Assembly: GCA_964429855.1 (NCBI GenBank)
Contig: CAYSDM010000079.1
Span: forward strand, 1-18,401
Reading direction: 5' to 3'
DNA length: 18,401 nt
Source of the DNA: CALLMM01 sp964429855
GTDB taxonomy: Bacteria; Armatimonadota; Chthonomonadetes; Chthonomonadales; CAJBBX01
Below are positions 1 through 8,521 of the stretch, one piece after another. The position numbers were made by a program, and so were the translations under genes. Every line of letters starts with the position of its first letter. The first letter of the stretch is position 1. Under the pieces are notes generated by a model, which worked only from the letters and a program-made list of their open reading frames with translations, made no database searches and was not told the DNA's origin.

Positions 1-137
1 TCGGAGCGCAGGGCAAGCAGGCGAAGACCCGCGATCAACACCAGAGCCGTCAGAAGAGTCGCCCCGCGCAGAAACTTCGACTGTCGTGAAGGACGGTGCG
101 AGGAAGCCTCTTCCGAACCGGGTGGCGTCTCTCTCAT
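1..137 (-). CDS. N-terminus of an unidentified membrane protein (cut by window edge)
   Basis: An open frame starts at ATG 137-135 and runs off the window without a stop, giving 45 visible residues. The first 25 or so are polar and rich in Ser, Arg and Pro. Residues 27-43 form a hydrophobic stretch (ATLLTALVLIAGLRLLAL), so this is probably a membrane anchor with a short cytoplasmic N-terminus, or an uncleaved signal. It begins 33 bp after the lepB stop and is likely the next gene of the same operon. No clear Shine-Dalgarno sequence precedes the ATG, so the start is uncertain. I do not recognise the family from this fragment. Confidence 0.5.
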   Translation of the reverse strand, partial: MRETPPGSEEASSHRPSRQSKFLRGATLLTALVLIAGLRLLALRS

Positions 138-170
138 GGGAGTTTGCGAAGATTTTCGTCGCTTTATCGG

Positions 171-962
171 CTAATCCTGCTGTTTCTCTTTTTCCTCGCG
201 GGCGCGTTTTGAGTTGGGCCCCTCTTCATCTTCATGCCAGATCACCCGGATATACTTCCCGATCACATCCCGGCGAGTCAGCGCGCCCCAGAAACGTCCG
301 TCTTCGCTGTTATCCGGATTATCTCCCAGTACGAACAGTTCATCCTCCTTCAGCTTTAGCGGTTTTATGACGGCGTAAGGATAAGCCATCCTGAACTTCT
401 CCGGGGGTATCTGCAGAGAGGGATAGTCGGCAGGCAGTTTCTGACCGTTGATATAGACGCCTCCCTCCTGCAGGCTTACCTCTTCGCCGGGTAGACCGAT
501 CACCCGTTTGATGAGTATCTGACCGGGAGGGGTGCGGAAAACCCCGATAGGTCGGCGTCCGCTGATTGCATCCGGTCCCAGATCTTCCCCGGTCGGAAAT
601 CCCTCCTCTTTCAGCTTCTCGTCCGACAGGATAAAGATAATGATGTCGCCGCGCGCAGGCATACGCCCGAAGGGATAGGCAAGCCAGGCGCGCATGGTCA
701 GAATATGGTCGCCGGGACGCAGCGTCGGCATCATCGAGTCAGAGGGGATGAAGTTGGTCGTAAAAGCATAGACGATGAAGATCAGAACCAGCAGAATCGG
801 GAAGAGAATCCGAAGTCGGCGAAGATAACGCTGATGTCTTTTCTGTTTCTCTTGCGCTTCCGGATCAGCCTGCGGCGGCAGGTCAGGCTGCGGCGTCTGA
901 TCCGCTGTCTCCGGCTCAACGATCTGTTCCTTCGGGTCAGGAAGCCGATTCTCCTGAGACAT
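171..962 (-). CDS. lepB: Signal peptidase I (type I leader peptidase)
   Basis: This membrane serine protease removes signal peptides from exported proteins on the outer face of the cytoplasmic membrane, using a Ser-Lys dyad. The 263-residue protein has a cytoplasmic tail rich in Pro, Glu and Gln (about 1-50) and one transmembrane helix (about 52-68). Box B, PSDSMMPTL, carries the nucleophile Ser76; RGDIIIF lies at 104-110; ILIKRVIGLPGE carries the general base Lys152; and the GDNPDNSEDGRFWG box follows. All family signatures are present. Residues 113-143 form an insert between the conserved boxes, as in many longer SPases. The ATG overlaps the 3' end of carA by 26 bp and is preceded by an AGGGGAG ribosome-binding site, suggesting translational coupling. 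Several neighbouring genes encode secreted proteins, which would be its substrates. Family assignment is secure; choosing the name lepB over sipS-type names is conventional. Confidence 0.95.
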   Translation of the reverse strand: MSQENRLPDPKEQIVEPETADQTPQPDLPPQADPEAQEKQKRHQRYLRRLRILFPILLVLIFIVYAFTTNFIPSDSMMPTLRPGDHILTMRAWLAYPFGRMPARGDIIIFILSDEKLKEEGFPTGEDLGPDAISGRRPIGVFRTPPGQILIKRVIGLPGEEVSLQEGGVYINGQKLPADYPSLQIPPEKFRMAYPYAVIKPLKLKEDELFVLGDNPDNSEDGRFWGALTRRDVIGKYIRVIWHEDEEGPNSKRAREEKEKQQD

Positions 963-2049
963 CCCTGTCTCCCCTCTGTTTACGTAGCATCTCTACAAAT
1001 TGTCGGAAGAAGTAGGCGCTGTCTGTCGGGCCAGGAGAGGCTTCCGGATGATATTGGATGGAAAAGATAGGCAGTTCCCGATGGCGCAAACCCTCCACCG
1101 TGCCATCGTTGAGGTTGATATGCGCCACCTCCATGCCATCCTTCAGTTCATCGGGGTCTACCGCAAACCCGTGATTCTGGGAGGTGATGTAGACTCGCCC
1201 GGTGGTAAGATCTTTGACCGGGTGATTGCTTCCGCGATGACCGAATTTCAGCTTGAAGGTGCGGCTGCCAAACGCATATCCAAGCAGTTGGTTGCCCAGA
1301 CAGACGCCCATGATCGGTTTTTTCGCCGACAGCTTTTTAACCGTCTCCACAACATAGCCCAGCAACGCGGGGTCTCCCGGTCCCGGCGAGAGCATGATGC
1401 CGTCCGGATTGCGCTCCAGGATCGCCTCTGCGGGAGTGGTGCAGGGATAGACCGTTGTCTTACAACCGACCTGCGCCAGACTCCGCATGATGTTAAACTT
1501 TACCCCGCAGTCGAGCAGGGCGATATGAAACTCCGGCTTGCCGTCGAACGGCCACTCATACGGCTCTTCGGTGGTGACTTTGCGTACAAAATCAATGCCG
1601 GAGTAGGAGGGCGAGGAGCGTAACCGGGACAGAATGGCGGCGGCGCTCTCCTCGGTGGAGATAGCTCCCATCATCACGCCGCGCACGCGCAGTGCGCGGG
1701 TCAGGGCGCGGGTGTCAATGCCGCGAATCCCGACAATCCGCCGCTCTTTGAGGAAGGCGTTCAGAGTCTGCCCGGATCGCCAGTTGCTCGGTTCGGACTC
1801 CGCTTCGCGCACGATAAAGCCTTCGACCTGTACGCGCCGCGACTCGAAATCGTCGGTGTTAACCCCGTAGTTGCCGATCATCGGATAGGTTAGACAGACG
1901 ATCTGTCCGGCGTAGGAGGGATCAGTCAGAATTTCCTGATAACCGGTCATTCCGGTATTGAAGACCACCTCACCAGACGTCTCGCCAGACGCCCCCAGCG
2001 ATTCTCCTTCAAAAATCGTTCCGTCTTCCAGGGCGAGAATTGCTCTCAT
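937..2049 (-). CDS. carA: Carbamoyl-phosphate synthase small (glutaminase) subunit
   Basis: CarA hydrolyses glutamine and channels ammonia to CarB, which makes carbamoyl phosphate for pyrimidines and arginine. The 370-residue length is normal for the family. The N-terminal CarA domain (about 1-140) shows FNTGMTGYQEILTDPSY and the RGIDTRALTRALR segment. The class I glutamine amidotransferase domain (about 173-360) has the oxyanion-loop region SPGPGDP, the nucleophile Cys250 in GVCLGNQLL, and His334/Glu336 in YHPEASPGP, so the catalytic triad is complete. The usual GHQ after the nucleophile is GNQ here (Asn253). The ATG at 2049 has a GGGAG ribosome-binding site five bases upstream. It lies 22 bp after the amidohydrolase gene, and its 3' end overlaps lepB. 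Unusually, carB does not follow; the large subunit must be encoded outside the window. Confidence 0.97.
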   Translation of the reverse strand: MRAILALEDGTIFEGESLGASGETSGEVVFNTGMTGYQEILTDPSYAGQIVCLTYPMIGNYGVNTDDFESRRVQVEGFIVREAESEPSNWRSGQTLNAFLKERRIVGIRGIDTRALTRALRVRGVMMGAISTEESAAAILSRLRSSPSYSGIDFVRKVTTEEPYEWPFDGKPEFHIALLDCGVKFNIMRSLAQVGCKTTVYPCTTPAEAILERNPDGIMLSPGPGDPALLGYVVETVKKLSAKKPIMGVCLGNQLLGYAFGSRTFKLKFGHRGSNHPVKDLTTGRVYITSQNHGFAVDPDELKDGMEVAHINLNDGTVEGLRHRELPIFSIQYHPEASPGPTDSAYFFRQFVEMLRKQRGDRDVSGESAS

Positions 2050-2071
2050 ACCTTCTCCCGAATGTGGGTGA

Positions 2072-3715
2072 TTACCATAAGTCCGCGCCGTAGACGATTC
2101 TACCCCCGATCATCACAGAAATGACCTGTGCCGAATCCAATCCGCTCTCAGTGATCGGATCGTCAGAGAGAATCGTCAGGTCTGCGCGTTTTCCGGGTTC
2201 CAGCGTTCCGGTATTTTTCTCGTCAAATGTGCTGCAGGCGGCATGATAGGTGTAGTTTCGCAGACCGTCCAGAGGAGAGATGCGTTCCTCCGCGCCGAGC
2301 AGGCGACCGGTACGGCTGATGCGTCGGGCTGCAGCGCGAATTCCATCCAGCGGCGCGCCTGGCACAATCGGGCAGTCGGAACTGAACGGGACGCCGATCC
2401 CGGCGCGTTGCAGAGAGGCGGTCGGGTTGATTTTTGAGGCGCGCTCCAACCCCAGCCCCAGCACGTAGGCGTCTCCCAGTCGCGCCAGAAACTCCGGCTG
2501 AATAACCGGAATGACCTTCTGACGCGCAAACCGCGCGATCAGCCCGTCGTCCAGCAGCATGGCGTGTTCGATCCGGTGGCGGCGTGAAGCTGTCGTTCCA
2601 GGCGCAAGCGACTCCGCCGCTTCATAACAGTCCAGCACCAGTTCGATGGCGCGGTCGCCAATCGCGTGAACTGCCACCTGCCAACCGCGCGAATGGGCCG
2701 TGGTGATGTATTCTTTCAACTCTTCCGGGGCGTGCAGGAGCATTCCCAACCCGCTGCCATCCACATAGGGCTGACGCAGCGCGGCGGTTCGGACGGTCAA
2801 CGCGCCGTCGGAGAAGAGCTTGATCGGTCCCAGTCGCAGACCGCCCATTTTCGAGGCGATTCCGTCGAACTCCTGCCGCTCGAACAGGTCGCGCTCCGGG
2901 ATGCGGTCCGGCGCGCCGAAGTCGGGCGCGTGCGGGTAGAGAGACATGCGGATCGGCGCGCCTTCCGCAACCGCCTGCCGGTAGAGCGTTATTTCTGACG
3001 GTTTCGTATTCAGGTCGGAGGCGGAAGTGATGCCTGAGCGTAGAAGCGTCGCGTTTGCGCGATGAATGGCGGCGATCTTCTCGAAATCGGTCGGCGCAGG
3101 AACCGCTTTCGCGACCAGCCCCATCGCCGACTCCAGCAGGACGCCGGTCGGCTCTCCGTCTGCATCCCGCACGATCTCGCCGCCGGGCGGGTCTGGTGTC
3201 TCCCGCGTGACGCCCGCCCGTCGGAGCGCGGCGCTGTTAGCAGTGGCTCCGTGCTTGCTGGTCTGTATCAGGTAGACGGGATGATCCGGGAAAGCCGCGT
3301 CGAGTTCCCACCGGGTCGGGTGCGCCGCGCCGGGAAAGGTGTTCTGATCGTAGCGATTGCCAAGCGCCCATTCACTCTGCGGATTCTGTTCGCGCCAGCG
3401 TTGAAGCGCGACGATCAACTCCGAAACGCTTGTTACTCCGGCGGCGGGCGACAGATCAGCGCGCGCCAGATCCAGCCCGTAGGGAAGAATGTGCATATGG
3501 CAGTCGTTGAACCCCGGTACGATGGTCAGCCCCTGCATATCCGCGGCGCGCGCGGCGGAGTAATGCGCCCGAATCGCCTCGGAAGAGCCGACAGCCAGAA
3601 TGCGCCCGGTCTCTCCGTCTATGGCGATGGCTTCGGCGCGTGTCCGTCTGTCATCCATCGTGAGGATGTTTGCCTGGTAGAGAATCAGAGTGGGTGGTGT
3701 CGCGTTTGCAGACAA
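2072..3715 (-). CDS. YtcJ-type metal-dependent amidohydrolase (Amidohydro_3 family)
   Basis: This is a predicted cytoplasmic hydrolase of the amidohydrolase superfamily acting on C-N bonds (N-acyl, urea or cyclic amide type); the substrate cannot be told from sequence. The 547 residues match the YtcJ family, with a split beta domain at both ends around a TIM barrel. Visible motifs are the metal-binding HxH (His73/His75 in DCHMHILPYG), GPIKLFSDGAL with Lys299, HAIGDRAIELVLD with His350, RIEHAML with His384, and FSSDCPIV with the catalytic-type Asp447. The C-terminal GTLEPGKRADLTIL segment is typical. I chose the TTG at 3715: AAGGA lies eight bases upstream, and the first in-frame ATG (residue 20) would cut into the conserved LILYQANILTMD strand. 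There is no signal peptide. It sits 30 bp after the esterase-glycosidase gene and 22 bp before carA, inside the pyr operon. Confidence 0.88.
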   Translation of the reverse strand: MSANATPPTLILYQANILTMDDRRTRAEAIAIDGETGRILAVGSSEAIRAHYSAARAADMQGLTIVPGFNDCHMHILPYGLDLARADLSPAAGVTSVSELIVALQRWREQNPQSEWALGNRYDQNTFPGAAHPTRWELDAAFPDHPVYLIQTSKHGATANSAALRRAGVTRETPDPPGGEIVRDADGEPTGVLLESAMGLVAKAVPAPTDFEKIAAIHRANATLLRSGITSASDLNTKPSEITLYRQAVAEGAPIRMSLYPHAPDFGAPDRIPERDLFERQEFDGIASKMGGLRLGPIKLFSDGALTVRTAALRQPYVDGSGLGMLLHAPEELKEYITTAHSRGWQVAVHAIGDRAIELVLDCYEAAESLAPGTTASRRHRIEHAMLLDDGLIARFARQKVIPVIQPEFLARLGDAYVLGLGLERASKINPTASLQRAGIGVPFSSDCPIVPGAPLDGIRAAARRISRTGRLLGAEERISPLDGLRNYTYHAACSTFDEKNTGTLEPGKRADLTILSDDPITESGLDSAQVISVMIGGRIVYGADLW

Positions 3716-3745
3716 ATTACGATTCCTTCTATTCCCGACGCATAT

Positions 3746-6523
3746 CTATGGCGCTTTCACAAAAAATGGCACATTGGCGGTCGCGGCGTTGCCTTTGTTG
3801 TCGTAGACATAGACGTAAAGCCGATATCCGCCCGGCTTCTGCGGCGCGCGAAAGGAGAGGCGCGTTCCTTTCGCCTCCAGAATCGAGTCCGGATGCAGGG
3901 CTGGCTCTTTTTCGTAGTCGCCTCCCTGCGAACGCTCGATCTTCTCGGAGCGAACCTCCCAGCGCACCGTCAGCGTATCGTTGTCCGGCTCCTCCACCAG
4001 AACCTGCGCCTCAAATGTCTGTCCGGGGGCGGTCACTTTTTCGGTAATCGGCGTTTCAAGCCGGGTCAGTCGAGGCGCGCAGTTGGGCGGCATCTTTCCT
4101 GTCCAGGCGTAGGTCATCGCTTCGACCGTTTGCAGGCGGTCACCATTGGGCAGAAGCATTCCAAACCATGTCGGAGTCGCTTCCTGCTTATGACCCCACA
4201 GGAAGACGTAGGAGCCGAGACACTGTTCGCGCTCTCCGGCAATGGCTTTCTGGTAGTTCTCCAGATAGAAAGCCGCTTTCTGCGTGCTGGTCGGCTCGAT
4301 GGGGGCGTCCCAGGCGGTTTTTCGCACCTCCCAGGGACCAAGCGGACCAAACTCCGTAATCACATAGGGGCGGGTGAAGTTCGCCTCTTTCAGCCGCCTC
4401 GCCAGCGAAGCCAGTCCGCCATAGGTGTTGATCCCCAGAATATCCACATCCGGGCAGATCGCGTTGAACATCTGCAGCTTAGCTCCCCCGATCTCCGCAA
4501 CGACCGTCATCGTCGGATGATGGGGGTCTTCCTCCTTCACCATGCGCGCCAGGTCGTTGATATGCCGCCAGATTCGCGCATTATCGCCCCGTCCCTCCAT
4601 CTCATTGCCGAGAGACCAGGCAAGCAGAGCCGGATGGTTTCGATAACGTCGCACCGCCTCACGCGCTCGGTCGAACTGCTCTTTGACCATTTTCGGGTCG
4701 GAGTAGTTGAACCCGTGCCGTTCATGTCCCAGCCATATCCCGATGGTGACCGTTAAACCGAGAGAGTGCGCGCGCTCCAGAAGCGGCTCCAGATTATCCG
4801 CGCCCCAGGTGCGAATGGAATTGCCGCCTGCCGCCTTCAGTTTCTCCAGGTGATCCCCGCCGCCGGCTCCCTGTATGAAATAGGGCTTGCCGTCGCGCAG
4901 CAGACGATAACCGGTCGTCGTCTTCTCCAGAGTCACCTTTCTCGGCGCAGGAGGCTGCTGCGGGGGCAGGGAAGGGAGACCTGCCGCGTTCTGCGGGTTG
5001 GAGGGAGCGGGGGCGCTTTCGGGATAGCGCTTGCGATAGGTATCCATCATTTCCTGGCGTATTCGGTTCCGAAGCGCGGCGGTCAGGATGCTGCCGTGAT
5101 CCTTGCCGGGATGTATCTCGACAACGGCGTCGCTGCCAAGACTCTTCAAGCTCTCCCCCAGCAGACGCACCGCGCCTTCCAGATAGAAGGTGTCCTTTTC
5201 GCCGGTGATGATATGCAGCTTGCCCCGCAGCTTCGGACCGAGCGTGCCCCAGTTGCGCTCCAGCATGAGGCGTATATCGTACTTCTCCCAGGCTTTTGCC
5301 ACCGAAGGATCTATCGCTCCAGTCTTTCGGTTCCAGAGCTGCTGTGGCTTACCATCCGATCCCTTCGGGCTGAAGACCGCCTCAAAGGACATCAACTGCC
5401 CGCCCCGTCCCATCACCTCCTCCATATCGGAGAAGGCGCGATAGAAGATGATCGGTTGATCCCCATCGCGAGCGAGCGGGCGCGGATTGCCCGCGCTGTC
5501 GGTAAACATATTCTCTCCCGGCGCGTAGATGTTGATCTGCTGGAAGTCGCGAAAGTCTACCGGATCGGGAGATGTGGACCAGGTTCCTCCGAAAAAGTCG
5601 GGATAGGCGACCTGAAGCCACAGACTGCTCCAGCCGCCGGAAGAGTGCCCGTTCAGGAATCGCGCGCCGGGTTCGCCGACGGCGCGGTAGGCGCGCTCGA
5701 TGTAGGGAATAAGCTCTTTGACAAGCGCTTCGCCGCAGGGCCCGTTGTTGGCGGAATCGGCGAAGACGGTATGACCGGTAGGCGCGTCCGGGTTCAGGAC
5801 AACCTGGATCGCCTCCATCTCCCGATTCGCCATGAAACGCGCGCTGTAGTGATCGCCGCCGAATCCCGGGATGATATAGACGACCGGGTAGCGGCGGGTT
5901 TTCTCCTTTTCATAGCTTACGGGAAGAATGACGGCGGCTTGCAGCCGAACCGGGCGGCGGTGGAAGCGTGAAAGCAGCGGACTGGGGATGTCCGCCAGCT
6001 TCACCTGTTCGCTCTCCTGAAATTTGCGTACTGGAACAAGTCTGTCAATATGCAGCCGAACCGCGCCGCCCTTCTGAGGGTCGAGGAAGACACTGACCAC
6101 CGCGCTGTAGGCGTTCCCCGGCGCATCTCCGATCCGGTGCGTCTCCTGGCTATGATCCATCACTGCCTGCGCCTGATACGCTCCTGCCCGGAGTTTTGAG
6201 AGCGGGGCGGGGAAGCCTATCGCCTTCTCATCCACGACCAGTTCCAGGTTCGGCTGCCAGTCCTTCACATCTACGGCGAAGAATGGGTCGGGACGGAACC
6301 AGTTCGGTCCGAAACGAGGCTGTATGTTCGCGTTTTCACCGAGCATCACCAGTACCCGCCCGGTAAACGTCTTGATCCCGGTCTCCGGGGCGTAGGTGAC
6401 GACAAAACGCAGCGGATCGGCTGCCTGCGCCGACGCCGCGCACCCCAGAAACAGAATCCATGCCAGAAGCAGGCTGTAGATGCGCCGATGACGCGCTGAG
6501 AGCGATCGAGCATGTGGTTGCAT
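3746..6523 (-). CDS. Secreted fusion: esterase (alpha/beta hydrolase) + GH2-like glycosidase barrel
   Basis: A 925-residue predicted exported protein. Residues 1-34 form a signal peptide (hydrophobic YSLLLAWILFLGCAASAQA with an Ala-x-Ala cut). A beta-rich domain (about 36-190) leads into an esterase-D-like alpha/beta hydrolase (about 190-500) with nucleophile Ser294 in GHSSGG, probable Asp444 (GEKD) and His476 (GKDHGS). A Pro-rich linker (about 502-528) connects to a TIM barrel resembling the catalytic domain of glycoside hydrolase family 2 (about 530-810). There Glu641 in SLGNE fits the acid/base and Glu724 in ITEFGP the nucleophile. The last 110 residues look like an Ig/fibronectin-type beta sandwich. 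The start at 6523 is preferred over the earlier in-frame ATG at 6709 because the latter would overlap the preceding gene and lead with a non-hydrophobic Arg/Ser-rich stretch; a GGAG lies 11 bases upstream. A role in deacylating and cleaving a plant or microbial polysaccharide is inferred; the substrate is unknown. Confidence 0.85.
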   Translation of the reverse strand: MQPHARSLSARHRRIYSLLLAWILFLGCAASAQAADPLRFVVTYAPETGIKTFTGRVLVMLGENANIQPRFGPNWFRPDPFFAVDVKDWQPNLELVVDEKAIGFPAPLSKLRAGAYQAQAVMDHSQETHRIGDAPGNAYSAVVSVFLDPQKGGAVRLHIDRLVPVRKFQESEQVKLADIPSPLLSRFHRRPVRLQAAVILPVSYEKEKTRRYPVVYIIPGFGGDHYSARFMANREMEAIQVVLNPDAPTGHTVFADSANNGPCGEALVKELIPYIERAYRAVGEPGARFLNGHSSGGWSSLWLQVAYPDFFGGTWSTSPDPVDFRDFQQINIYAPGENMFTDSAGNPRPLARDGDQPIIFYRAFSDMEEVMGRGGQLMSFEAVFSPKGSDGKPQQLWNRKTGAIDPSVAKAWEKYDIRLMLERNWGTLGPKLRGKLHIITGEKDTFYLEGAVRLLGESLKSLGSDAVVEIHPGKDHGSILTAALRNRIRQEMMDTYRKRYPESAPAPSNPQNAAGLPSLPPQQPPAPRKVTLEKTTTGYRLLRDGKPYFIQGAGGGDHLEKLKAAGGNSIRTWGADNLEPLLERAHSLGLTVTIGIWLGHERHGFNYSDPKMVKEQFDRAREAVRRYRNHPALLAWSLGNEMEGRGDNARIWRHINDLARMVKEEDPHHPTMTVVAEIGGAKLQMFNAICPDVDILGINTYGGLASLARRLKEANFTRPYVITEFGPLGPWEVRKTAWDAPIEPTSTQKAAFYLENYQKAIAGEREQCLGSYVFLWGHKQEATPTWFGMLLPNGDRLQTVEAMTYAWTGKMPPNCAPRLTRLETPITEKVTAPGQTFEAQVLVEEPDNDTLTVRWEVRSEKIERSQGGDYEKEPALHPDSILEAKGTRLSFRAPQKPGGYRLYVYVYDNKGNAATANVPFFVKAP

Positions 6524-6563
6524 AGGTAGTCCGTCTCCAGCGCTTCGCCTCTGCGGCGGAGCG

Positions 6564-7199
6564 TTATTGCTCCATGAAAAACTGTTTGATGAGCAGCCAG
6601 TGATAGATGCTTGGGTAGTCCGCTGCCCAGACCTTTTCGGTGGAGGACTGCGTTCCATAGACGACGTACAGCGTCTCCTCCGGCGGGCAGATGACCAGGG
6701 GATTACCATCCGAGTCGGAGCCGATCTTCAGATAGCGTTTTTTACGGTCTGCATCCGCGCCGAACGCCAGCGCATCATGCAGAGGCCAGGTGTAGGAAGC
6801 GGTCTCCGCAAGACTGATTCGCAGCGCGCCGCCCGCCTCCTCTACCTGCGACCAGCGCGAAAAGAGATCGCGCAGACTGCGGTTGAACTCCCTCTCCAGC
6901 CGGTGCGCCTCGCCGGTGGCCGGGGCGCACCGCCAGAAGCGCGGGTTCATCAGGGCTGTTTCGGCGCGCTGCTTCGCCTGCTCCACCGATAAGCCGGTAA
7001 CCTCTTTCAGGCAGGCTTCGTAGCGCAGACGCGCCTCCTGTTGAACGCGATTCTCTACCGGCTGACGACGCGCTGCTCGACGATCAGTCCTTTCCTGCGA
7101 GCTTCTCGCCTGTGCATGAAACCAGTTCTGAATGCGCGACCAGTTGATGATGACCGCCAGCGCGCCTATAATCACTACGAACGCCATCAACGAATTCAT
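6564..7199 (-). CDS. Membrane-anchored hypothetical protein, possible SMI1/KNR4-like domain
   Basis: Function unknown; 211 residues. An N-terminal hydrophobic segment (about 4-20, LMAFVVIIGALAVIINW) probably anchors it, followed by a basic, Arg/Gln-rich helical region (about 22-60). The C-terminal third contains LKIGSDSDGNPLVICPPEE, followed by a strand-like YVVYGTQSSTEKVW and YPSIYHWLL. This pattern resembles the SMI1/KNR4 (SUKH) fold, in which IGsDGgGD-type strands are followed by an aromatic helix. The likeness is only by eye and needs a profile search. It starts 27 bp after pyrC and ends 40 bp before the esterase-glycosidase gene, so it is cotranscribed with pyrimidine genes. SUKH proteins are often immunity proteins to toxins, but no toxin partner is visible here. 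Confidence 0.75.
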   Translation of the reverse strand: MNSLMAFVVIIGALAVIINWSRIQNWFHAQARSSQERTDRRAARRQPVENRVQQEARLRYEACLKEVTGLSVEQAKQRAETALMNPRFWRCAPATGEAHRLEREFNRSLRDLFSRWSQVEEAGGALRISLAETASYTWPLHDALAFGADADRKKRYLKIGSDSDGNPLVICPPEETLYVVYGTQSSTEKVWAADYPSIYHWLLIKQFFMEQ

Positions 7200-7226
7200 T
7201 GCGTCTCTGTTCTCTCGCTTCCCCGA

Positions 7227-8498
7227 TCAGACTTCGATGATCCGCCCACCCACAATCGTAAACGACGCTCTTCCCTGTAGTTCCCAGCCTGCGAACGGCG
7301 TATTGCGCGACTTGCTGCGGCTCTGCGCGGGGTCTACCGTCCATACGGTCTCCAGATCAAAAACGCTCACGTCGGCAGAGGCTCCGGTCTCCAGTGTGCC
7401 GCCGGGAATGCCGAGAAGCCGCGCCGGCACATATGTCATTTTCGCTATGGCGTCGGAGAGGGAGAGGACGCCCGGCTTGACAAGCTGCGTGTAGACGCAG
7501 GCGAAGGAGGTCTCCAGTCCCATAATTCCGAACGGAGCCTGATCGAACTCGCGCTCCTTCTCGTAGGGAGCGTGCGGGGCATGGTCGGTCGCGATGGCGT
7601 CAATCGTGCCGTCCGCCAGTCCGCGCAGGATCGCCGTATTATCCTCCGGCGTGCGAAGGGGAGGATTCATCTTGGCGTTGGTATTGTATCCCTCGCAGGC
7701 GGCATCGGTCAGCGCCCAGTAGTGGGGGCCGGTTTCGCCGGTCACCGGAATGCCGTAAGCTTTCGCGTGTCGCAGCAGTCCAACCGTTCCGGCAGTAGAG
7801 ATATGCAGCAGATGGAGTCGGCATCCGGTCAGATGCGCCAGCAGAATATTGCGCGCCGCCGCGATATCCTCCGAGACTCGCGGGATGCCGGGAACACCCA
7901 TTACGGTTGCGGTCAAGCCCTCGTTCATTGCGCCGCCGACAGTAAGGGTTTTATCTTCGTTGTGGGTCATCAGGGTCAGCCCGAACTGGGCGCAGTACTC
8001 CATGCCCCGGCGCATCGTCTCGGCGTTCTGAATGGGAAAGGCGTCGTCGGAGATGGCGACCGCGCCGGCCGCCTTCAGGTCTGCGATCTCCGATAACTGT
8101 CCTCCCTCCATACCGCGAGTCAACGCGGCAATCGGATAGACTCGCGCCGCTCCGACCTGTTGCGCCCGCTCGATGATCTGCCGCACCACCGCCGCCGTAT
8201 CAATCGCCGGGTTAGTGTTGGGCATACAGCAGACAGCGGTGAAGCCGCCTGCCGCCGCCGCGCGCGTTCCGCTCTCGATGTCCTCTTTGTACTCGAAGCC
8301 CGGTTCGCGCAGATGGACATGAATATCAATCAGTCCGGGAGTCACCAGTTTTCCGCGCACGTCTCGCGTGATATCTCCCTGCGCGCTTCCAGACGCGACG
8401 ATCCCGGCGATCTTACCGTCCTCGATCACCAGGTCGCCTTCTCGATCCATCTGTTGGGACGGGTCGAGAAGGCGACCACCCTGTAGTACCAGTCTCAC
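7227..8498 (-). CDS. pyrC: Dihydroorotase (type I)
   Basis: Catalyses reversible cyclisation of N-carbamoyl-L-aspartate to dihydroorotate, the third step of de novo pyrimidine synthesis, in the cytoplasm. The 423-residue length matches long, type I bacterial enzymes of the Bacillus/Aquifex kind. Metal ligands are visible: His60/His62 in DIHVHLREPG, Asp152 in ISDDAFPIQ, His179 in MTHNED, His232 in LLHISTAG, and the catalytic Asp305 in IATDHAPH. Substrate-binding NTNAKMNPPLR and the QAPFGIMGLET segment are also present. All key residues are retained, so the enzyme should be active rather than a pseudo-DHOase. It starts with GTG at 8498, supported by GGGGAGG six bases upstream. It lies 23 bp after the serine hydrolase gene in the pyr operon. 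Confidence 0.96.
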   Translation of the reverse strand: MRLVLQGGRLLDPSQQMDREGDLVIEDGKIAGIVASGSAQGDITRDVRGKLVTPGLIDIHVHLREPGFEYKEDIESGTRAAAAGGFTAVCCMPNTNPAIDTAAVVRQIIERAQQVGAARVYPIAALTRGMEGGQLSEIADLKAAGAVAISDDAFPIQNAETMRRGMEYCAQFGLTLMTHNEDKTLTVGGAMNEGLTATVMGVPGIPRVSEDIAAARNILLAHLTGCRLHLLHISTAGTVGLLRHAKAYGIPVTGETGPHYWALTDAACEGYNTNAKMNPPLRTPEDNTAILRGLADGTIDAIATDHAPHAPYEKEREFDQAPFGIMGLETSFACVYTQLVKPGVLSLSDAIAKMTYVPARLLGIPGGTLETGASADVSVFDLETVWTVDPAQSRSKSRNTPFAGWELQGRASFTIVGGRIIEV

Positions 8499-8521
8499 GC
8501 TTTACCTCCCCACCATCGCCG

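Noticed and set aside
3062..4756. 564-codon open frame on the plus strand
   Set aside because: It lies opposite the amidohydrolase and esterase-glycosidase genes, crosses both, and its translation shows no family motif. Long antisense frames are expected where the sense genes avoid the codons TTA, CTA and TCA.
4766..5971. 401-codon open frame on the plus strand
   Set aside because: Antisense shadow of the esterase-glycosidase fusion; it carries no recognisable motif.
3746..6523. The esterase-glycosidase as two genes merged by a sequencing error
   Set aside because: The Pro-rich linker stays in frame with no internal ribosome-binding site and start, so a real fusion is the simpler reading.
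7227..8498. Inactive dihydroorotase-like protein, as seen beside pyrB in some bacteria
   Set aside because: All metal ligands and the catalytic Asp305 are present, so it should be an active enzyme.
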